A DNA stretch of 64,000 nucleotides, taken from positions 9,301,001 to 9,365,000 of the forward strand of contig BSBM01000461.1 in NCBI GenBank assembly GCA_027924585.1, given 5' to 3'. A program made the translations under genes and the position numbers. Each line of letters starts with the position of its first letter. Position 1 is the first letter of the stretch. This document shows, piece by piece, positions 1 to 12,660 of the stretch. Source of the DNA: Larix kaempferi. Its lineage: Eukaryota; Streptophyta; Pinopsida; Pinales; Pinaceae. The notes under the pieces are model-generated. The model made no database searches, had not been told where the DNA came from, and saw only the letters and a program-made list of their open reading frames with translations.

Positions 1-2150
1 GGCGTTTCCCTCGACTTGCCCTGCAGTGGCGGAAGCCATAAGGAGGCAAGCCCCCTTGACGCCCGTTGTCCCTCGGAGACAGTCGTGAAAGTGTGAAATG
101 CAATCTCTATGCTTGGGATGAGAAGCAAGAATCTCATAGAAGGTTGCGGAAGCCTTATTGAGAGTAATTAGATGTAATATGCATTGCGGAAGAGAAATGG
201 AAGCAGCAAAGCAATGTTGATAAGAGGGAAATTCCTCACCTTAAACTATTTCTTTTTATAGCATAAGAATTTCATGTTTGAAAAATAGTAAAAATGAATG
301 TTATACACGTATGCATATATTGAATTGATAAATTGTGAGAAGGTCATAGCTAATGATTGCTTGTATCCTTGGTAGGAAATCCAAGAAAAGGATCAGCTAT
401 GATGTGGAGGGGGAACTCCATGTCATGATGAGGAATTGGAAAGGGAAAATTCCTTAACTCCTCTCTTGCTATTGTATTTATATTTCCTAAGTTTTTATAT
501 ACTGAAAATTATGGCATAGGGATTCTGGAAATGCAAGAGAGTAATGCATGTGAATTAGTGGGCATGATTAAAGAGTCATTGCATAGTGCATGTGGATTGC
601 TTATGCATGATCATGATGTTGCACATGGGTAAAGGTAGTGAAAGTTACACATGCAATATCCCATTAATGGTATTGCCTATGGTTGATCACCAATAATGTT
701 GTTGATAATGGTTGTACGAATCAAACCATAGAAGCATGACTCGAAATGCAAGAGATTAGATAGATGAAATGAATATGCACTAGATGGCATATTAACAAAC
801 ATTGCACAGTGCATGTCATATTGCATATTGGTCAAATAGCAAGGTTTTACATATGCAATGAGCCACTTAAGATAATTATTGAGGTTGCTAATAATTAGTA
901 CTGTTCGCATTGGTTGTAGGACCAAAGAAAACCGAAGCATGGCTAAGGATATGGATGATGTTCCATATGACCAACAACCTTATGAGGAAAGGATGATGTG
1001 ACAAATCTGTGATCATGATGTTGGAAAAAGGACTATGTAGCCTTGGTAAGAGACCAACTGATCAGGTAACATCCAACTATGTTAATGACAACCATGCAGG
1101 TAATGGTTATTTGTGCTAAATTGCATGAATGTTGAAAGAGGATTTGGTAAGATCCCTTCAACTATGTTTAAACTATGTTGAATTGTTTGCATGTGAGACT
1201 GAGTTCCTGAGTGTGAATATAATCCTACCAAGTATGGCCAGGTATGGGTAAGTGAAGGCAAGGATCCTTACACCCTATAGTTTCTTAGAAACCTCAATGC
1301 ATTCATATGAAATTATATCATGGCATTTGTGTATGTTGGTTGTGAGTTTTAACAACCAAGGCAAGTGATGACTTATGGTCCCATTGTAGTGTATGCCATA
1401 TGAGATAGGCATGGTTAGGCCATAATATGTTGGAATGCATAGTATTCATGGATTAATGCAAGGTTGTATGGAGGGGTTATGCATTGAGTGAATGCACATT
1501 AAAAGATTATGTAAATGTTGTGAATGTGCATTCATATGTGTGGGTGCACATGTTGAGATGCATTGTGTGAATGCATGGGTGTGACATATATATGTTTCAA
1601 TGCAATTAGATAATAGATGAAATGGTGGACTATTGTTAATCCTGAGACCATTTCATGAGCTACTATGAATGCAGGAGAAAGATTGCATGGAGAATGTGGA
1701 CATGTGATGGGATACCAGAGCACTATGTTGGAAGGATAGACTTGCATGGAATGTGAATTAATGAGTATTTATAGTTTATTTAAACTCCATGGATAGTGTG
1801 ACTGTGTCTTGCAATTTTATTGTGATAATGATGCATATATAGAAATGTATATATTTCATTGCATTTCAAATATTAACAGTTGAAGGTGTTTGAATTATTG
1901 AGTGTTATAATTCTGAGATCACTTCAATGACTGTTCTACCAATGAAAGGATTATATGCATAGATACTCACAACGCATTTGGTTGATTGAAGTTTCAGTTT
2001 TCAAGTAGAAAAGTCTTGCGTATGGCAATGAGGATAAGTCCATAGTAAAGACCGGGATCTACCATGTGCAGAAGCCAAAGGTTATGAGAAGGTTCTCATG
2101 GTTGTAACTTATGCATGAAACAAATCTGAAAATTGTCTGATTTAAGTTTA

Positions 2151-2541
2151 TGAGAATAATCTCATGGTTGCAAATCTAAATTCTGTAGGAAAACAGATTT
2201 GTAAATTTCAGATTTGAAATTTTGCTAATAATTGCTAATGACTATTTGGCTTATATAAAAATTGTGTCAAGAAGACATGTTGTAGGTGGATGTTAATGTA
2301 TGGTAGCAAGGGTGAAATCATAATGGACAGAGTGATACCACTTACGAGAGCGAAACAATATGAGGATGGCCTCATAGTTAAACCAATCCATTTATGTAGG
2401 AGGACAGAATTGTAAATTCATGTTTGAATTTAATTATTAATGCCATTGATTGGTTATGAAACAATCAGATTTGAAGTTATGATTAAATGTTGCTGACTGT
2501 TTGGCTATTTGATAAGTGTGCCAGGATGACACATTGCAGGA
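2151..2541 (+). repeat. Degenerate tandem duplication in X interior
   Basis: Two successive blocks share the same order of words: a 'gag..TCTCAT/CTCATAGTT' start, a 'GTAGGA..ACAGA.TTGTAAAT' middle, then 'GACT.TTTGGCT' and a 'GTGTCAAGAAGACA / GTGCCAGGATGACA' end. They are strongly diverged and of unequal length, about 135 and 180 bases. An earlier partial copy of the start word lies near 2088. Confidence 0.5.
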
Positions 2542-3173
2542 AGACCATGTGTGATGGCCTGCAAAATCCAAACTAGATGGGAAGGATCCCATGCTTTGGA
2601 AATGGGTTTCGGGTGAAACGCCATAGTAAATGTTGATAATGTCTTAGCTTAACTGCATGTTGGTAAACCATGTGAGTGAGACAGTAAAATTATGCCAACA
2701 AGGCATGTGTGGGTTATGGAATGTGAAAGGATTGGGGTGGCAAACCGAAGTACTGTTGACTCAAAGAGGGGAGCCCCAATTCTTAGCAAATGAAGGAAAG
2801 ATACATCTAAAAAGGGATAAGTATTATGTAACCCTAACTCATAATATACATGTTTGGTTATTAAATTTAATATGCGAAGCATGTTTTATTATTTCATTAT
2901 TATTCCAGACTGCTTGAGTATGATTAGAGCCTACATGTCTCACATTCGAAAGGGAGTGCGCACCTTTCTGGTGCTGGGTTATGATAGGGTTGTCAATATT
3001 GACTACACCCTAAGGGAATGGACGCATTCCTGGTGTTTCAATACTTGATAGTTAATGTTGTGAAATATGTTTACAATTTTGGGACAACAATACTGATGAT
3101 CTTGCTTATCATTCCTGTGTTACCAGCTTACACAGATACAATTTGGTGTTGCACACGGTGAAGAAAAATGAAA

Positions 3174-3333
3174 GGTTGTTGTGGAGGTATTGATGAAGGG
3201 TTATTGCATTCCTAATGAACCTAGTTGGTGTACTGGTTTGGCATTATTTACTTGGTTGTTGTGGTGGTATTGATGAAGGGTTGTTACATGCCTAATAAAC
3301 CCAGACGATGCACTGGTTTGGCATTATCTGCTT
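3174..3333 (+). repeat. 80-bp tandem duplication in X interior
   Basis: Two 80-base units begin GGTTGTTGTGG at 3174 and 3254. Each continues through 'GTATTGATGAAGGGTT' and ends with an 'ACTGGTTTGGCATTAT' word. Diverged relatives of the last word recur to about 4220, so this is one end of a longer degenerate repeat field. Confidence 0.75.
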
Positions 3334-3950
3334 TGATGTTTCGGGTATGGTGGGGTCATGTTGACCTGTAGTTAAGGAAGTCACCTAAAGAGTTCCTAAA
3401 GGGAACCGCCGGTTTTGCACAAGAGGAGTGCCATCCTTATGTGGGTGAAGAATTGCTATGCGCATGAAGGGTTGTGACATGTGTGAAAGGATGATGCAAG
3501 CTTAAGGCAGAGTGGTAGATCCTTGACCTATAATGGTCGGTGGCGCAGTTTCCTTCCATTGTTCAATGACCCAGACGAATGTGTTGGCTCGTCAATGGAT
3601 AGGTCCAACCAGGTATGGTACTAGTTGGGCACCACAAATGCTTGGTAAATCCAGTCGGCGTGAAGGTGTACTGGTTGGGCATTAACTATTTGATGTTGTG
3701 TAGCAACATGTGTGTTTGCCAAACATCCAATTCCATAGGCGGTCCCAAGGCTTGCAAAGCGAAGCAGGATCCTATGGACCAAAAAGGAAATGCACAACAC
3801 AGATAAGTATTCATTTTCATTTATTCTTGTTTGGAATAATGAATATTTCAGGTATAATCCTTTTAATAGCTAAGCTGATACACTATTGTTTCTTTGTTGG
3901 AAACCTTGGTCATTGTAGGAAAGCAAGGACCCTAAAAGAACTTTAAAATG

Positions 3951-4116
3951 CTTGGTAAAACCAGAGAGTAACTGGTCAGGCGCTATAAAATTCTTGGTAA
4001 ACCAGAGAGCGACTAGTCGGGCGCTATAAAATTCTTGGTAAACCAGAGAGTAACTGGTCTGGCGCTATAAAATTCTGGTAAATATAGAGAGTAACCGATG
4101 CTCAATAAATTCAGAG
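3951..4116 (+). repeat. 41-bp tandem repeat, about four copies
   Basis: Units start CTTGGTAAA at 3951, 3993 and 4034, with a decayed fourth unit at 4075. Each carries CCAGAGAG, an ACTGGTC-like word and GGCGCTATAAAATT. Spacing is 41-42 bases. The first three copies are close to identical and the fourth is decayed. The array sits in the noncoding 3' region of element X. Confidence 0.85.
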
Positions 4117-5530
4117 AATAGTTGGTGGGAGCATTAAACACTTGATGTTGCGGAGCAACTGGCATGATGGACAAACATTCCTTAATTAATTGATAAAACC
4201 TAGTTGGCGTACTAGTCTAGCATTGCCTATTCGAATAGTTGTGGAGTAGCCTGCGTGTTAGCCCAACATTCGTTATTGTATCCATGGGAAATCCAATGCT
4301 TGTAAAGCAAAGAAGGAGCCTGTGGAATAAAGTGAAGACATCCAATACGTATAAGTATTTGGTTATCTTGCAGCTTCTTTCTTATGAATATACGTGTGTA
4401 TATGATTTGATTATGATTTCTTAAACTCTTGTTTAGAGGTAACCCTATGAAAATACACTAAACATGTGAATTGATTCAAAGTTTGAGTGTAGGTATTGTT
4501 GGAAGCAAGGACTATGGAAGCATATGGAGGATGCATGTGGACATGTGACCGTCCTAAAGAGAGCTCAGTATGAGCAGTAATGAAAAATGGTGCTAGTGGA
4601 CATGTGTGGGTCCTAGCAGCCAAAGGTTCTGTAAGCAACAATAGGGAAGGGTTCCCTAGCTGAAAAGCCTTAGACAGACCTTAGACACTAAGTGTCATAG
4701 CCAAGAAAGGGCAAGTCAAGCATTCACATTGAAGTGAAAGAGGCTAAGGAGCATAGAACCGCAAAGTGATGGTGTGGCTCCAGATTGGAACAAGACTAAG
4801 AGGGGGAAACTCTTAGTCTTCCCTTTACCTTTTGACTGATGCATCTTAAAAACAAAGGATTGTTAAGTGCATGTCATAGCTGAAAATAGATTGTGTTTAA
4901 TTGCTTGAAATGAATTGTGAATGTTGAATTAGTTATTTCCTTGTGAAAGGATGAACAGGAATGAGTTCATATGTATGTTGGGAAAGCATGAAATGTGTGG
5001 AAGTCTCATGAGTAAAGCACGGACGTTCCAATTCAATTGGGAAAATAATTGACTAATTTTAATATTGTGTTATGCTTGTCCTAATAGGAATTGCCATGAT
5101 GAGTCTCATGGGTGAGACATTGAAAGCCATTGAGTGCAGGTAGTACTAGCCAAGTGTTGCTAGTGAGAAAAGCGAGAGCTAGTTGTACATGTTGATCATG
5201 GCAGTAGGCCAAAAACTATTTGATTTGGCTGAAAATCTTCCTCAAATAGTTGCGAGGACAACAAGAAAGATGGCATCCATGGAATTCCAAACTTGTAGAT
5301 CAACTGGAAGGTAAATAAAAAGAAGGGATTGCTGTGGAGCAATGCCCACCTGCATATATGGGAGATCAAAACCGGCAAGAGCAACTTGTGGAAGTCAAAG
5401 GGCCTGGTCCGAAAAGTTCAAAGTAAAGAGCTGAAATGCAAGACAAACCTACCACCATTTGTGAATTTTTGAAGCATGTGTAAAGTGGGTATATATTCCG
5501 AAGTGTTGGAACACCGAGGATGGTGTTATT

Positions 5531-5545
5531 GCAAGGGGAGGGGAA
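5531..5545 (+). other. Polypurine tract of element X
   Basis: GCAAGGGGAGGGGAA lies immediately before the TGTAATGTCCC start of the LTR. This is the expected position and composition of the plus-strand primer site of an LTR retrotransposon in plus orientation. Confidence 0.85.
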
Positions 5546-6934
5546 TGTAATGTCCCTAGTTTGACCCCATGGTGTTAAAATCGTAAATGATGTAATATTG
5601 TTATGAAATCGTGGTGAGGAGCTCAATGCCAAGGCCCCGCCATCAATTTATTGATGCATATGGTTTACATGCTAGCCATGCACAATGGAATTGCGAATAT
5701 TCTGTAAATATGCATTTTAATAAAAATGCCCACAACTAGCTATGAAATGCAACAAGAGATGGGGACATGATTTTACAAAGAATTGGAAGGGAAAACATCC
5801 AAACCCTTGGATCCAATCAAGTCAAGCCAAATGTCAATGAGAGAACCCATGAACCCTCAGCTACCCATGTTGACTTTTATACCCAATCATTTATTTCTCC
5901 TAAGAGTTGGTTGAGGTAGTTAATGCCTTAGGGAATGGGAGGTATGGATGTCTAAATTTGAGCATGGGAAAGCCACCCTACATGGAAAATTGTGTGTGGC
6001 TTCTTGGTCAAGAAAAGAGCCATGAATGGCTCCCCAAGCCATTATCCATCAACTAGTTGCTCTCCCTCATGATTTTGGAGCTACCTGGGCATTTTCCAGC
6101 CATGTTTTTGTGTGTTTTCCTTGATCCCCAGCTGGGAGAGGGGTGTTTTTGTGTTGTATACCAATGGGGAAGAAGGGGAATCCAATTGGGGTTCCATAGA
6201 GACATTTTGGGCTGCTAAATGCTTAGATAATTGGGGGAGAAATCGTTTTCCTCCCTGTGAATGTTTTCTCCATCCCACAATTTGTTTTTGGTTGGAAACA
6301 ATTTGGGGAAAGCCCCTAGCCATCCTATTTGTAAATCCCATTGTTGAACATGTGTATCCATGCCTGATTATTATGCTTGATGTGTGTAGATAGAGTATGT
6401 TGTGTATGGGTTATGGGAATCCATTCTTTTGGCTTGAGCTTGAGTACAAGCATCCAAGGTTCATATGTAGCCTGATAAACCCAGTTGTGGACTGGCTTGG
6501 CTCATATGAGATTATTAATTGGGTTGTGCATGAGCTTGAATGTCCCCTTTTCCTTGTAAGAATCATGCCCAGCTCAGGGGTGGCAATTGTGTTCAGAGAA
6601 TTGATGAACACAACTGGCCTATGATTGGGTGGAACATTGTAGCGACCTAGCTAGTTGCTTGGGACAATTGCACAAATAAGTGTTTTTCTATCTATTTGTT
6701 TTGCCTATGCAGTGTTTAAATTAATGATTGTTATTGATATATTGAATGCATATGAAAATATGTGTGTGGATGAGTTTTTTTTTTTTTCTGCTGTGCATGT
6801 TCTCTTGATTTGCATCTGCACACATTTGTTTTTAACTGTATGAATCTAATGAAGGGGATGAGTTTTATGAAAATACCCATAGATTGGTAGAATGTTCCCT
6901 TCCTCGAATTGGGTTTGCAGGTGGGTACATTACA
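5546..6934 (+). repeat. 3' LTR of element X (1389 bp)
   Basis: The LTR starts TGTAATGTCCC and ends GGGTACATTACA, giving TG...CA ends with a TGTAAT/ATTACA inverted terminal repeat. It aligns along its length with 61967-63346, differing by very roughly 5-8% in the stretches compared by eye plus small indels. A polypurine tract precedes it, so it is a 3' LTR. It is followed by CATCC, the same five bases that precede the right-hand LTR at 61967. Open frames inside it (for example 6112-6393) are not conserved as proteins. Confidence 0.92.
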
Positions 6935-8783
6935 CATCCTGCAGTCCAAGTGGTTGAAGAAGTTACTAAGAAGGTGACTAACAAGGTTATTGAAGAAATC
7001 ACTGAAGAAGTGATTGACAACTCATAGGAAGTCACGAACCTATTGGACACTATTTAAATGCATCATTCTGATCCTGATCAACAAGTGTTGGAAATCACCA
7101 CTACACCTAATGCTCCAACTTCATATCTATTACTTTCTTCCATTGAGAATATTTCTACTTTTCCTATAGGGGTGATGCCACCATTCTCCATTTCCCAATT
7201 GTTTCATACTCTGAATTATAGACCCACCCCTTTTCCTGGTAACTCAGTTTATTTTTCCATCCCTTCATCTATTTTTGCAGAAGTCCAGTCTTCGACTGTC
7301 CCCTGCAATTAACAATATCCACTTCATCGTTACCTACTGAGAATGAGCCACCCTAAACTCCTTCTCTATTATCACCATCTGCTAATAATGATCAACTTCC
7401 ACTTTCTGAAGCCTTCACTTCAATCCCTTCCCCAAATCCTATCCCACGAGTTCCTTAGATTGTTTCTACCCCTATGGTTATTCCTCAAGTTACCATGCCC
7501 ATGCCCAATCCAATGGCCACTCAAACTCCTTCATTGGTTTCAACATAAAATGTAATCTCAATTACTTTTGAGATAATAACTGAATATGAAGATGATGTGG
7601 TAGTCCCTCTTGGACATTATTTCTACAACAAGGAAAATAAAGCAGTGGTAAAGAGGGGTAAGAAGAGGAGCAGGGATCAAGGTGAATTGGAAGCATATGT
7701 CCCCAATCAAATAGTATGGACTCAACAAGCAAATGACCCCCAAGCAGGAGTAATTGAAATAGCCACAGCCTTAGGAGCATTTGTTGGTGCAAACCTTGAT
7801 TCAGTCCAAATACTTAATAGGGAAATTGATCAGAAGAAAGAATATTTGGAAAGGCTGACAAAAGAATTGGTGAAGACCAAGGAAGAGAATGAGATTTATG
7901 TTGATGATCTCAGGAGGATATGGGAAGACAGGTTAGAAGTTTTGGAGCGAAGCAATACCTCTCTACAGGATGAGATTCGTGATGTACAAGCTGAGAATTC
8001 TGTTAATACTCAAAAGATAGCCTTACTGCAAAAGCAATGTGAGGATGCAACTGCAAGTGCATCCTCTTCTACTTTCTGTAAGGTGTCATCTCAGGAATTC
8101 AAGGACTTGGCCCTTCAAGTCAATGAAGACTATTATAAGTTTTTGGAGAATCTATTTTGCACCCTGGATGAGATCAGGGAGACTCATCTCACTTTTGGTA
8201 ACATGTATAGTGCCCTTGAAGAGCAGAAAGCCAAAAGGCTGGAATCTTCTAAGGAAAATGAAAACATTAGTGAGTGGCAGAGATATATCAAGGATACTCC
8301 AGAAGGTTTCCCTATTCTTAACAGCTTTCAATTTAAGAAGATTAGGGGTGCATTGAACACTTGGCTTGAACTTAATGAGTCAGTTGAGGATATTCTCAAG
8401 AGAGCACAAGCTATGTGTAGAGGGTGATGGTATGCAACAGATAATGTTATGGACAGTCTTCAGTTACCTGCCATGGAACTCATTGAAGATGCTTTCCCAT
8501 CGAAGTTGAAGATCGAGGAAATCGAGCGCAAATGTGACGAAGCCCAACAGCAAATTCAACTCCTCGAAGAGATCAAAATCGATGAGTGGAGCGATTGATC
8601 ATGAAACCGGTCTCCTTGGAATGTAAAATCCAAGTCTTTATCCGCATTTGGCATAAGCTGGAAAATACTGAAATGGAAAAATTCGAGTGCAATGCCCAGC
8701 TTGGGCTTGAGTCAGCTAATTATCCGATAGTGGATGAGTTGTTAGAAATTTGGGACAAATGGCAAGTTTTTCTAGGCCATTAG
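6935..8783 (+). pseudogene. C-terminal part of element H ORF1, coiled-coil protein, broken
   Basis: Reading is open directly after the LTR (AVQVVEE... to about 7025), then broken by stops and frame changes through a Pro/Ser/Thr-rich stretch to about 7580. It becomes clean at 7597-8427, a 276-codon frame. That frame has a basic patch near residues 20-27 and a long heptad-like coiled coil at about residues 75-145. Coding-like sequence continues in other frames to the stop at 8783, including an acidic helical piece at 8470-8580. The function is not recognised. It lies upstream of gag, as the extra ORF1 of Ogre/Tat-type elements does, and its upstream part appears to be the ORF1 at 51060-61966. 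The 7597 Met is internal, not the true start. Confidence 0.6.
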
Positions 8784-9742
8784 GTTATCTCTAATTTTGT
8801 AATCCTGGTTTGTGGGAATTTACTATCTGTATTATTATTTTGTAACTCTTATTTAAAGAGATGATTCCTCGTCGAGGGAGGGGGGATGGAATTTGGAGAT
8901 AAAATATGCAAGAGAAGATGGAGATGCTCTATTTTGATACAAGCTTGTAATTTCTTACAGACTGTCATTGAATACAACAAAGTTATTTTCAGAGCTACTT
9001 TTGTCAATTTATTCAAGTTTATTTGATGAATGTGATTTCTCTCCAAGTTGCTTATCTAACAGTGTATTTATCCTTTGCAATCTATAAATACATTGATCTA
9101 TAGTTTTGATTTCTCTCTGCTTATGATCTGTGTATCCTTAAAAGTTTTAAAAGAGTTTATTCAATTAAATCTTTATCGATTTCTACAAATGATTATTATC
9201 AGTGAATCATAATTGATGTTGATTTTTCAATTAACATATCAGTTCCAGGTCAGATATTTAATGCATGCAACCCCTAATCCACTGTTGATTAATTTTTATT
9301 GGTTAATGGTAATTTGGGTAAATAAGTAATAAATATTTTAACATTTATGTTAAGTTGATGAATGTGCTTATTTAATTTCAGATCAAGCTGAGTTGAACCT
9401 ATCTCAAAACACCTTCTTAGAATAGATCTAACTTAGCTTAGATTCCTTTGAGATAGATTTGTGTTTACATATTTTTACACTTAGGTTTTCTTCATTTGAA
9501 AACTGATCCTTCAGATCAAAATTCACCAACTCTTAGAGTGCCAGCGGAGGCCGAATATCTGTTGGAGATTACTACACCAAACAGGCTGGGAATAGAACTA
9601 TCCTTGTGTAGGATGTTTTGAAGCCTTTCAGTTTGGGTTTTCCCCCTCTATTGAGAGCTTAGGAACCCATTCTAGCACTTTGCATACCCTGCACATCGAA
9701 GGCCTCAACAAATGGAACTACAAGGAGGGCCAGTAGTAATCT
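8784..9742 (+). other. AT-rich spacer between ORF1 and gag of H
   Basis: No coding sequence is seen here. The stretch is AT-rich with stops in all frames, and is probably the intergenic leader between ORF1 and gag. No retroviral primer site or splice site is clear enough to mark. Confidence 0.4.
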
Positions 9743-11280
9743 ATGCCTAAACAGAATACTCAAATACCTCCTCCAGTGAGAATACCGATTGTCATCCGTA
9801 GTCACACACAGGAATCTACTTATGTTGAGCAACCGGTCCATCATCCTAATACTATCCCTGGTACCCCTACAACTCACCGAGATCCTAGAATAGGGGACCT
9901 CATTATTATATCACCCACCAGAGGACCTATATTACTTGAAGAGATACTGAAGAGGTCTAATGATAGTGCTTCCAAGTTACAACAGAGGCTCTATGTAGAG
10001 AGAAATCGAGGATTAGCAGTAATTCACCAAGAAAATACTAATCCACGGGAAAATATTCAAGATAATCAAGATAATCAAAATTCAGTTGAACAGGATACTG
10101 AAGACAATAATTCATCAAGCCAACAACAGTCCCCTGAATTTGATCTTGATTTGTTATTCAATGAAACAGAACAAGTCTCACACACTACTGCTTCAGGTGG
10201 ACCACCACCCCCTCCTCCTTCATCATCATCCTCCTCATTTGAGAGTGAACATTCTTCTAGCTCTTCATCAGAAGAAGAAGAAAAACAACCTATGGCTGGG
10301 GAAGGCCATAACAAACCTTGGCCTAACCAATATGTTGTATTTATACTTGGGGATCAACATAGATTGCCCAAAAACCCCGAGAAGTGGCTTCCCAAATTCA
10401 ACCCAGATGACAAGTCACTTGCATTAGATCACATTAAAACCTTTATGTAGGCCATTAGACTTAGGATTGTTATACACGAGGATTTGGTTTGCAAACTTTT
10501 CCCATACACATTTGAAGGAAAGGCATCCACATGGTATTTTTCCTTGGAATCCAAAACCATAATATCATGGGATGAGTTTGAAAAATTATTTATCCAAAAT
10601 TTTGGGGATGATAAAACACCACAGGATTTAGTTTTGGAATTATCTTCCATGATAATGAAAGGTAAAGAAAGGGTTGAAGATTACAACCAAATATTTTCTT
10701 ACCTAAAGAACAAAATCCCTGCCACTGTTCTACCAGCTGAACAACTTTCGGTTGCCTATTATGAAAATGGTCTCTCTATTCCTATTGCAATGTGGGTCAA
10801 AAGGGAACATAAAGACAAATTGTTCGAAGCTTATGCCGATGCCATTCAAGTTGAAAAGGATATATATTGTTTGAAAGATAATCCTGATGCCTTTGAGAAA
10901 CAACCCTCTACTTCCACATCTAGGAAGAAAATTGATAATGCTCCCAAGCCCAATACCCAAAACAAAGATCCCTTTGAAATGGCTGACATTTAGAAGTTTC
11001 TTTAGAAAATGTCAAACGAGATGGTTGATCTTAAAAAGAATAATAATGAGAACCAAAATAATAACATATTTTTTGTAAGGCCACCTTTCAGAAGACCTTA
11101 TCCACCTCCTCAAAATCCACCACCTCCTAATCCTAATGAAGGATTGACTTCTGAAGAGATCTATTCCATTTTCAAAGCTCTTTCCACTGAATCACAAAAC
11201 ACCCCTGGAACTTCTGATGATCAAACAAACCAAGACCCACAGTTACTAGTGGAAGGAAATGAAGAAGAGGACCCATAGGT
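9743..11280 (+). pseudogene. Ty3/Tat-like gag of element H, stop-interrupted
   Basis: This would encode the capsid/nucleocapsid polyprotein of an LTR retrotransposon. The N-terminal 200 residues are low-complexity: Gln/Asn-rich, then a Pro and Ser run and an acidic tract. From about 10310 there is a capsid-like domain with WLPKFNPDD, then LFPYTFEGKASTWYFSL and the WDEFEKLFIQNFG block typical of plant Ty3 gag. A Lys/Asn-rich and Pro-rich tail follows. In-frame stops fall at 10448, 10991, 11003 and 11276, all TAG where Gln would fit. No CCHC zinc knuckle is visible. Start 9743 is the first Met of the open frame. It is followed in the same orientation by protease and polymerase. Confidence 0.85.
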
Positions 11281-12259
11281 AAATATTGTTAGATATTTCT
11301 ATGAACTACCAATGAATGAAGAAGAGGAAGAACCTAAGACGGTGTTCAATGTTCAACACCCTTATAAAACTAGGTCAAGACCACAACCCACTCAGGAGCC
11401 TTCATCTTCAATAGAACCTCCCAACAAAAGTAAAATTGTTCCTCAAAAGGATATAGTCATTCTTGAATTGGAGTACAGTTTGGCTAAAGATTTGAAGAGA
11501 TTCAAAGCAAATATCTCTTTGTTTGAACTTCTAAAAATCCCTTCTATGAGGGATTCTTTACCCAAAAGCATGATAATCAAACAACCAAGAGAATCACATA
11601 ATAACAACTTAGACTCTTTCACTAAACCAGAAGATCAGACATCCAGAAGCAAGAGGACACCTCCTTTCTTGCTAACCTTTGAAATCTTCAATAGGAATGT
11701 ACACAATTGCATGATAGACTCTGGTGCTTCTTCCAATGTGATGCCACTGTCTGTCTACAGAAAACTTAATGCCACTTGGGAGCCCTGTCCCACTCAGATT
11801 GTCCAACTTGACAGATCTAAAGTAAGAGTAGTGGGAAGATTGAGAAATGTGTTGTTGACTTTGTCTGCTGATCCTCGGATTAATCAAACATTGACATTGT
11901 TGTAGCTGACATTCCTGAAGCCAATGGGATGTGGTTGAGTAGAGACTGGTCAGAGAAACTCAAGGGCTATTTTTCCACTGATTGGTCTCACCTATGGTTA
12001 CCCTACAATGGACAACCAAACAAGATTAAGATTAGTAGGGAGACATTCATGAAGCAAACTATCACTGATCTAAATTATTCAAGTGAACCTGCTTGTTACT
12101 TTAGCTCCCACATTGAACAATTTACATTTGATACCTTTTTTGGAGATTTGCATGCTGATTTGTCACCAGAGAAGGCACAAAATGGATCTCACATTGTTAA
12201 TGCTACCATAGTACCATTCTCTGGAACCATTGTACATAATGTTTATAATGTCAATACCA
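11281..12259 (+). pseudogene. Aspartic protease region of H pol
   Basis: An acidic linker leads to a conserved block, LAKDLKRFKANISLFELLKI, that precedes the protease in Tat-like elements. The retropepsin active site follows as MIDSGASSNVMP near 11713. Beyond it are MWLSRDWSEKL (about 11928-11960) and STDWSHLWLPY, the usual tail of this domain. A frame change near 11880-11905 separates the two parts. The enzyme would cleave the gag-pol polyprotein. It is not functional here because of the frameshift. Confidence 0.82.
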
Positions 12260-12660
12260 ATTTTAGGATAGACCCCACTACATGGAATTTATTTTTTGAT
12301 GGCTCCAGATCCAATGATGGATCTGGTGTAGGTTGTGTACTCATTGATCCCAAAGGGACAAAAACCAGGATTGCTTGCAGGCTTGAATTTGATTGTACAA
12401 ATAATGTAGCTTAATATGAAGCTCTGGTGCAGGGACTCAAAAAAGCTATTGATGTGGGTGCACATTAACTCTGTCCCTAGGTCACAGAACTTTGATGCTG
12501 ACCTTTTAGAAAATATTGCATCTAGGTTGATTCCACCAAAAGGCATATCACCTAAAACCTTTTCAATTGAATTGATGTACAGGCCTTCCATCCCTGATAA
12601 TGTTACAAGTTGGAAAGTGTTTGATGATGACCAGCAAATCCTAGATTTCCTCTCTGCTAA
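12260..12660 (+). pseudogene. Extra (archaeal-type) RNase H located before RT, internally deleted
   Basis: WNLFFDGSRSNDGSGVGCVL followed by TNNVA-stop-YEALVQGLKKA is the start of the second, plant-type RNase H found in Tat-lineage elements. The stop at 12413 replaces the residue before YEAL. The text then jumps to VPRSQNFDADLLENIASRL, the C-terminal helix with the last catalytic Asp. The middle of the domain, roughly 50 residues including the third acidic residue, is missing, and the frame changes at about 12460. It is followed by a conserved-looking linker (RPSIPDNVTSWKVFDDD) to the RT. Its place upstream of RT is unusual, because the family normally carries it after the RT/RNase H. Confidence 0.75.

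Larger units (their letters stand above)
1..5545 (+). mobile_element. 3' interior of Ty3-type element X, no pol genes visible
   Basis: This stretch leads directly into a purine-rich tract and an LTR beginning TGTAATGTCCC, so it is read as the 3' part of the interior of a plus-strand LTR retrotransposon. I see no gag, protease, reverse transcriptase or integrase motif on either strand. All open frames are under 95 codons and look random. The content is instead a set of degenerate tandem repeats (around 2.1-2.5, 3.2 and 3.9-4.1 kb) and unremarkable AT-rich sequence. Either the coding part lies left of the window or this is a large non-autonomous family. The assignment to X rests on position next to the PPT and LTR. 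Confidence 0.6.

Noticed and set aside
10075-10314. 79-codon minus-strand frame opposite gag
   Set aside because: Acidic/Ser-rich composition is the complement of the Ser/Pro/Glu-rich gag coding strand.
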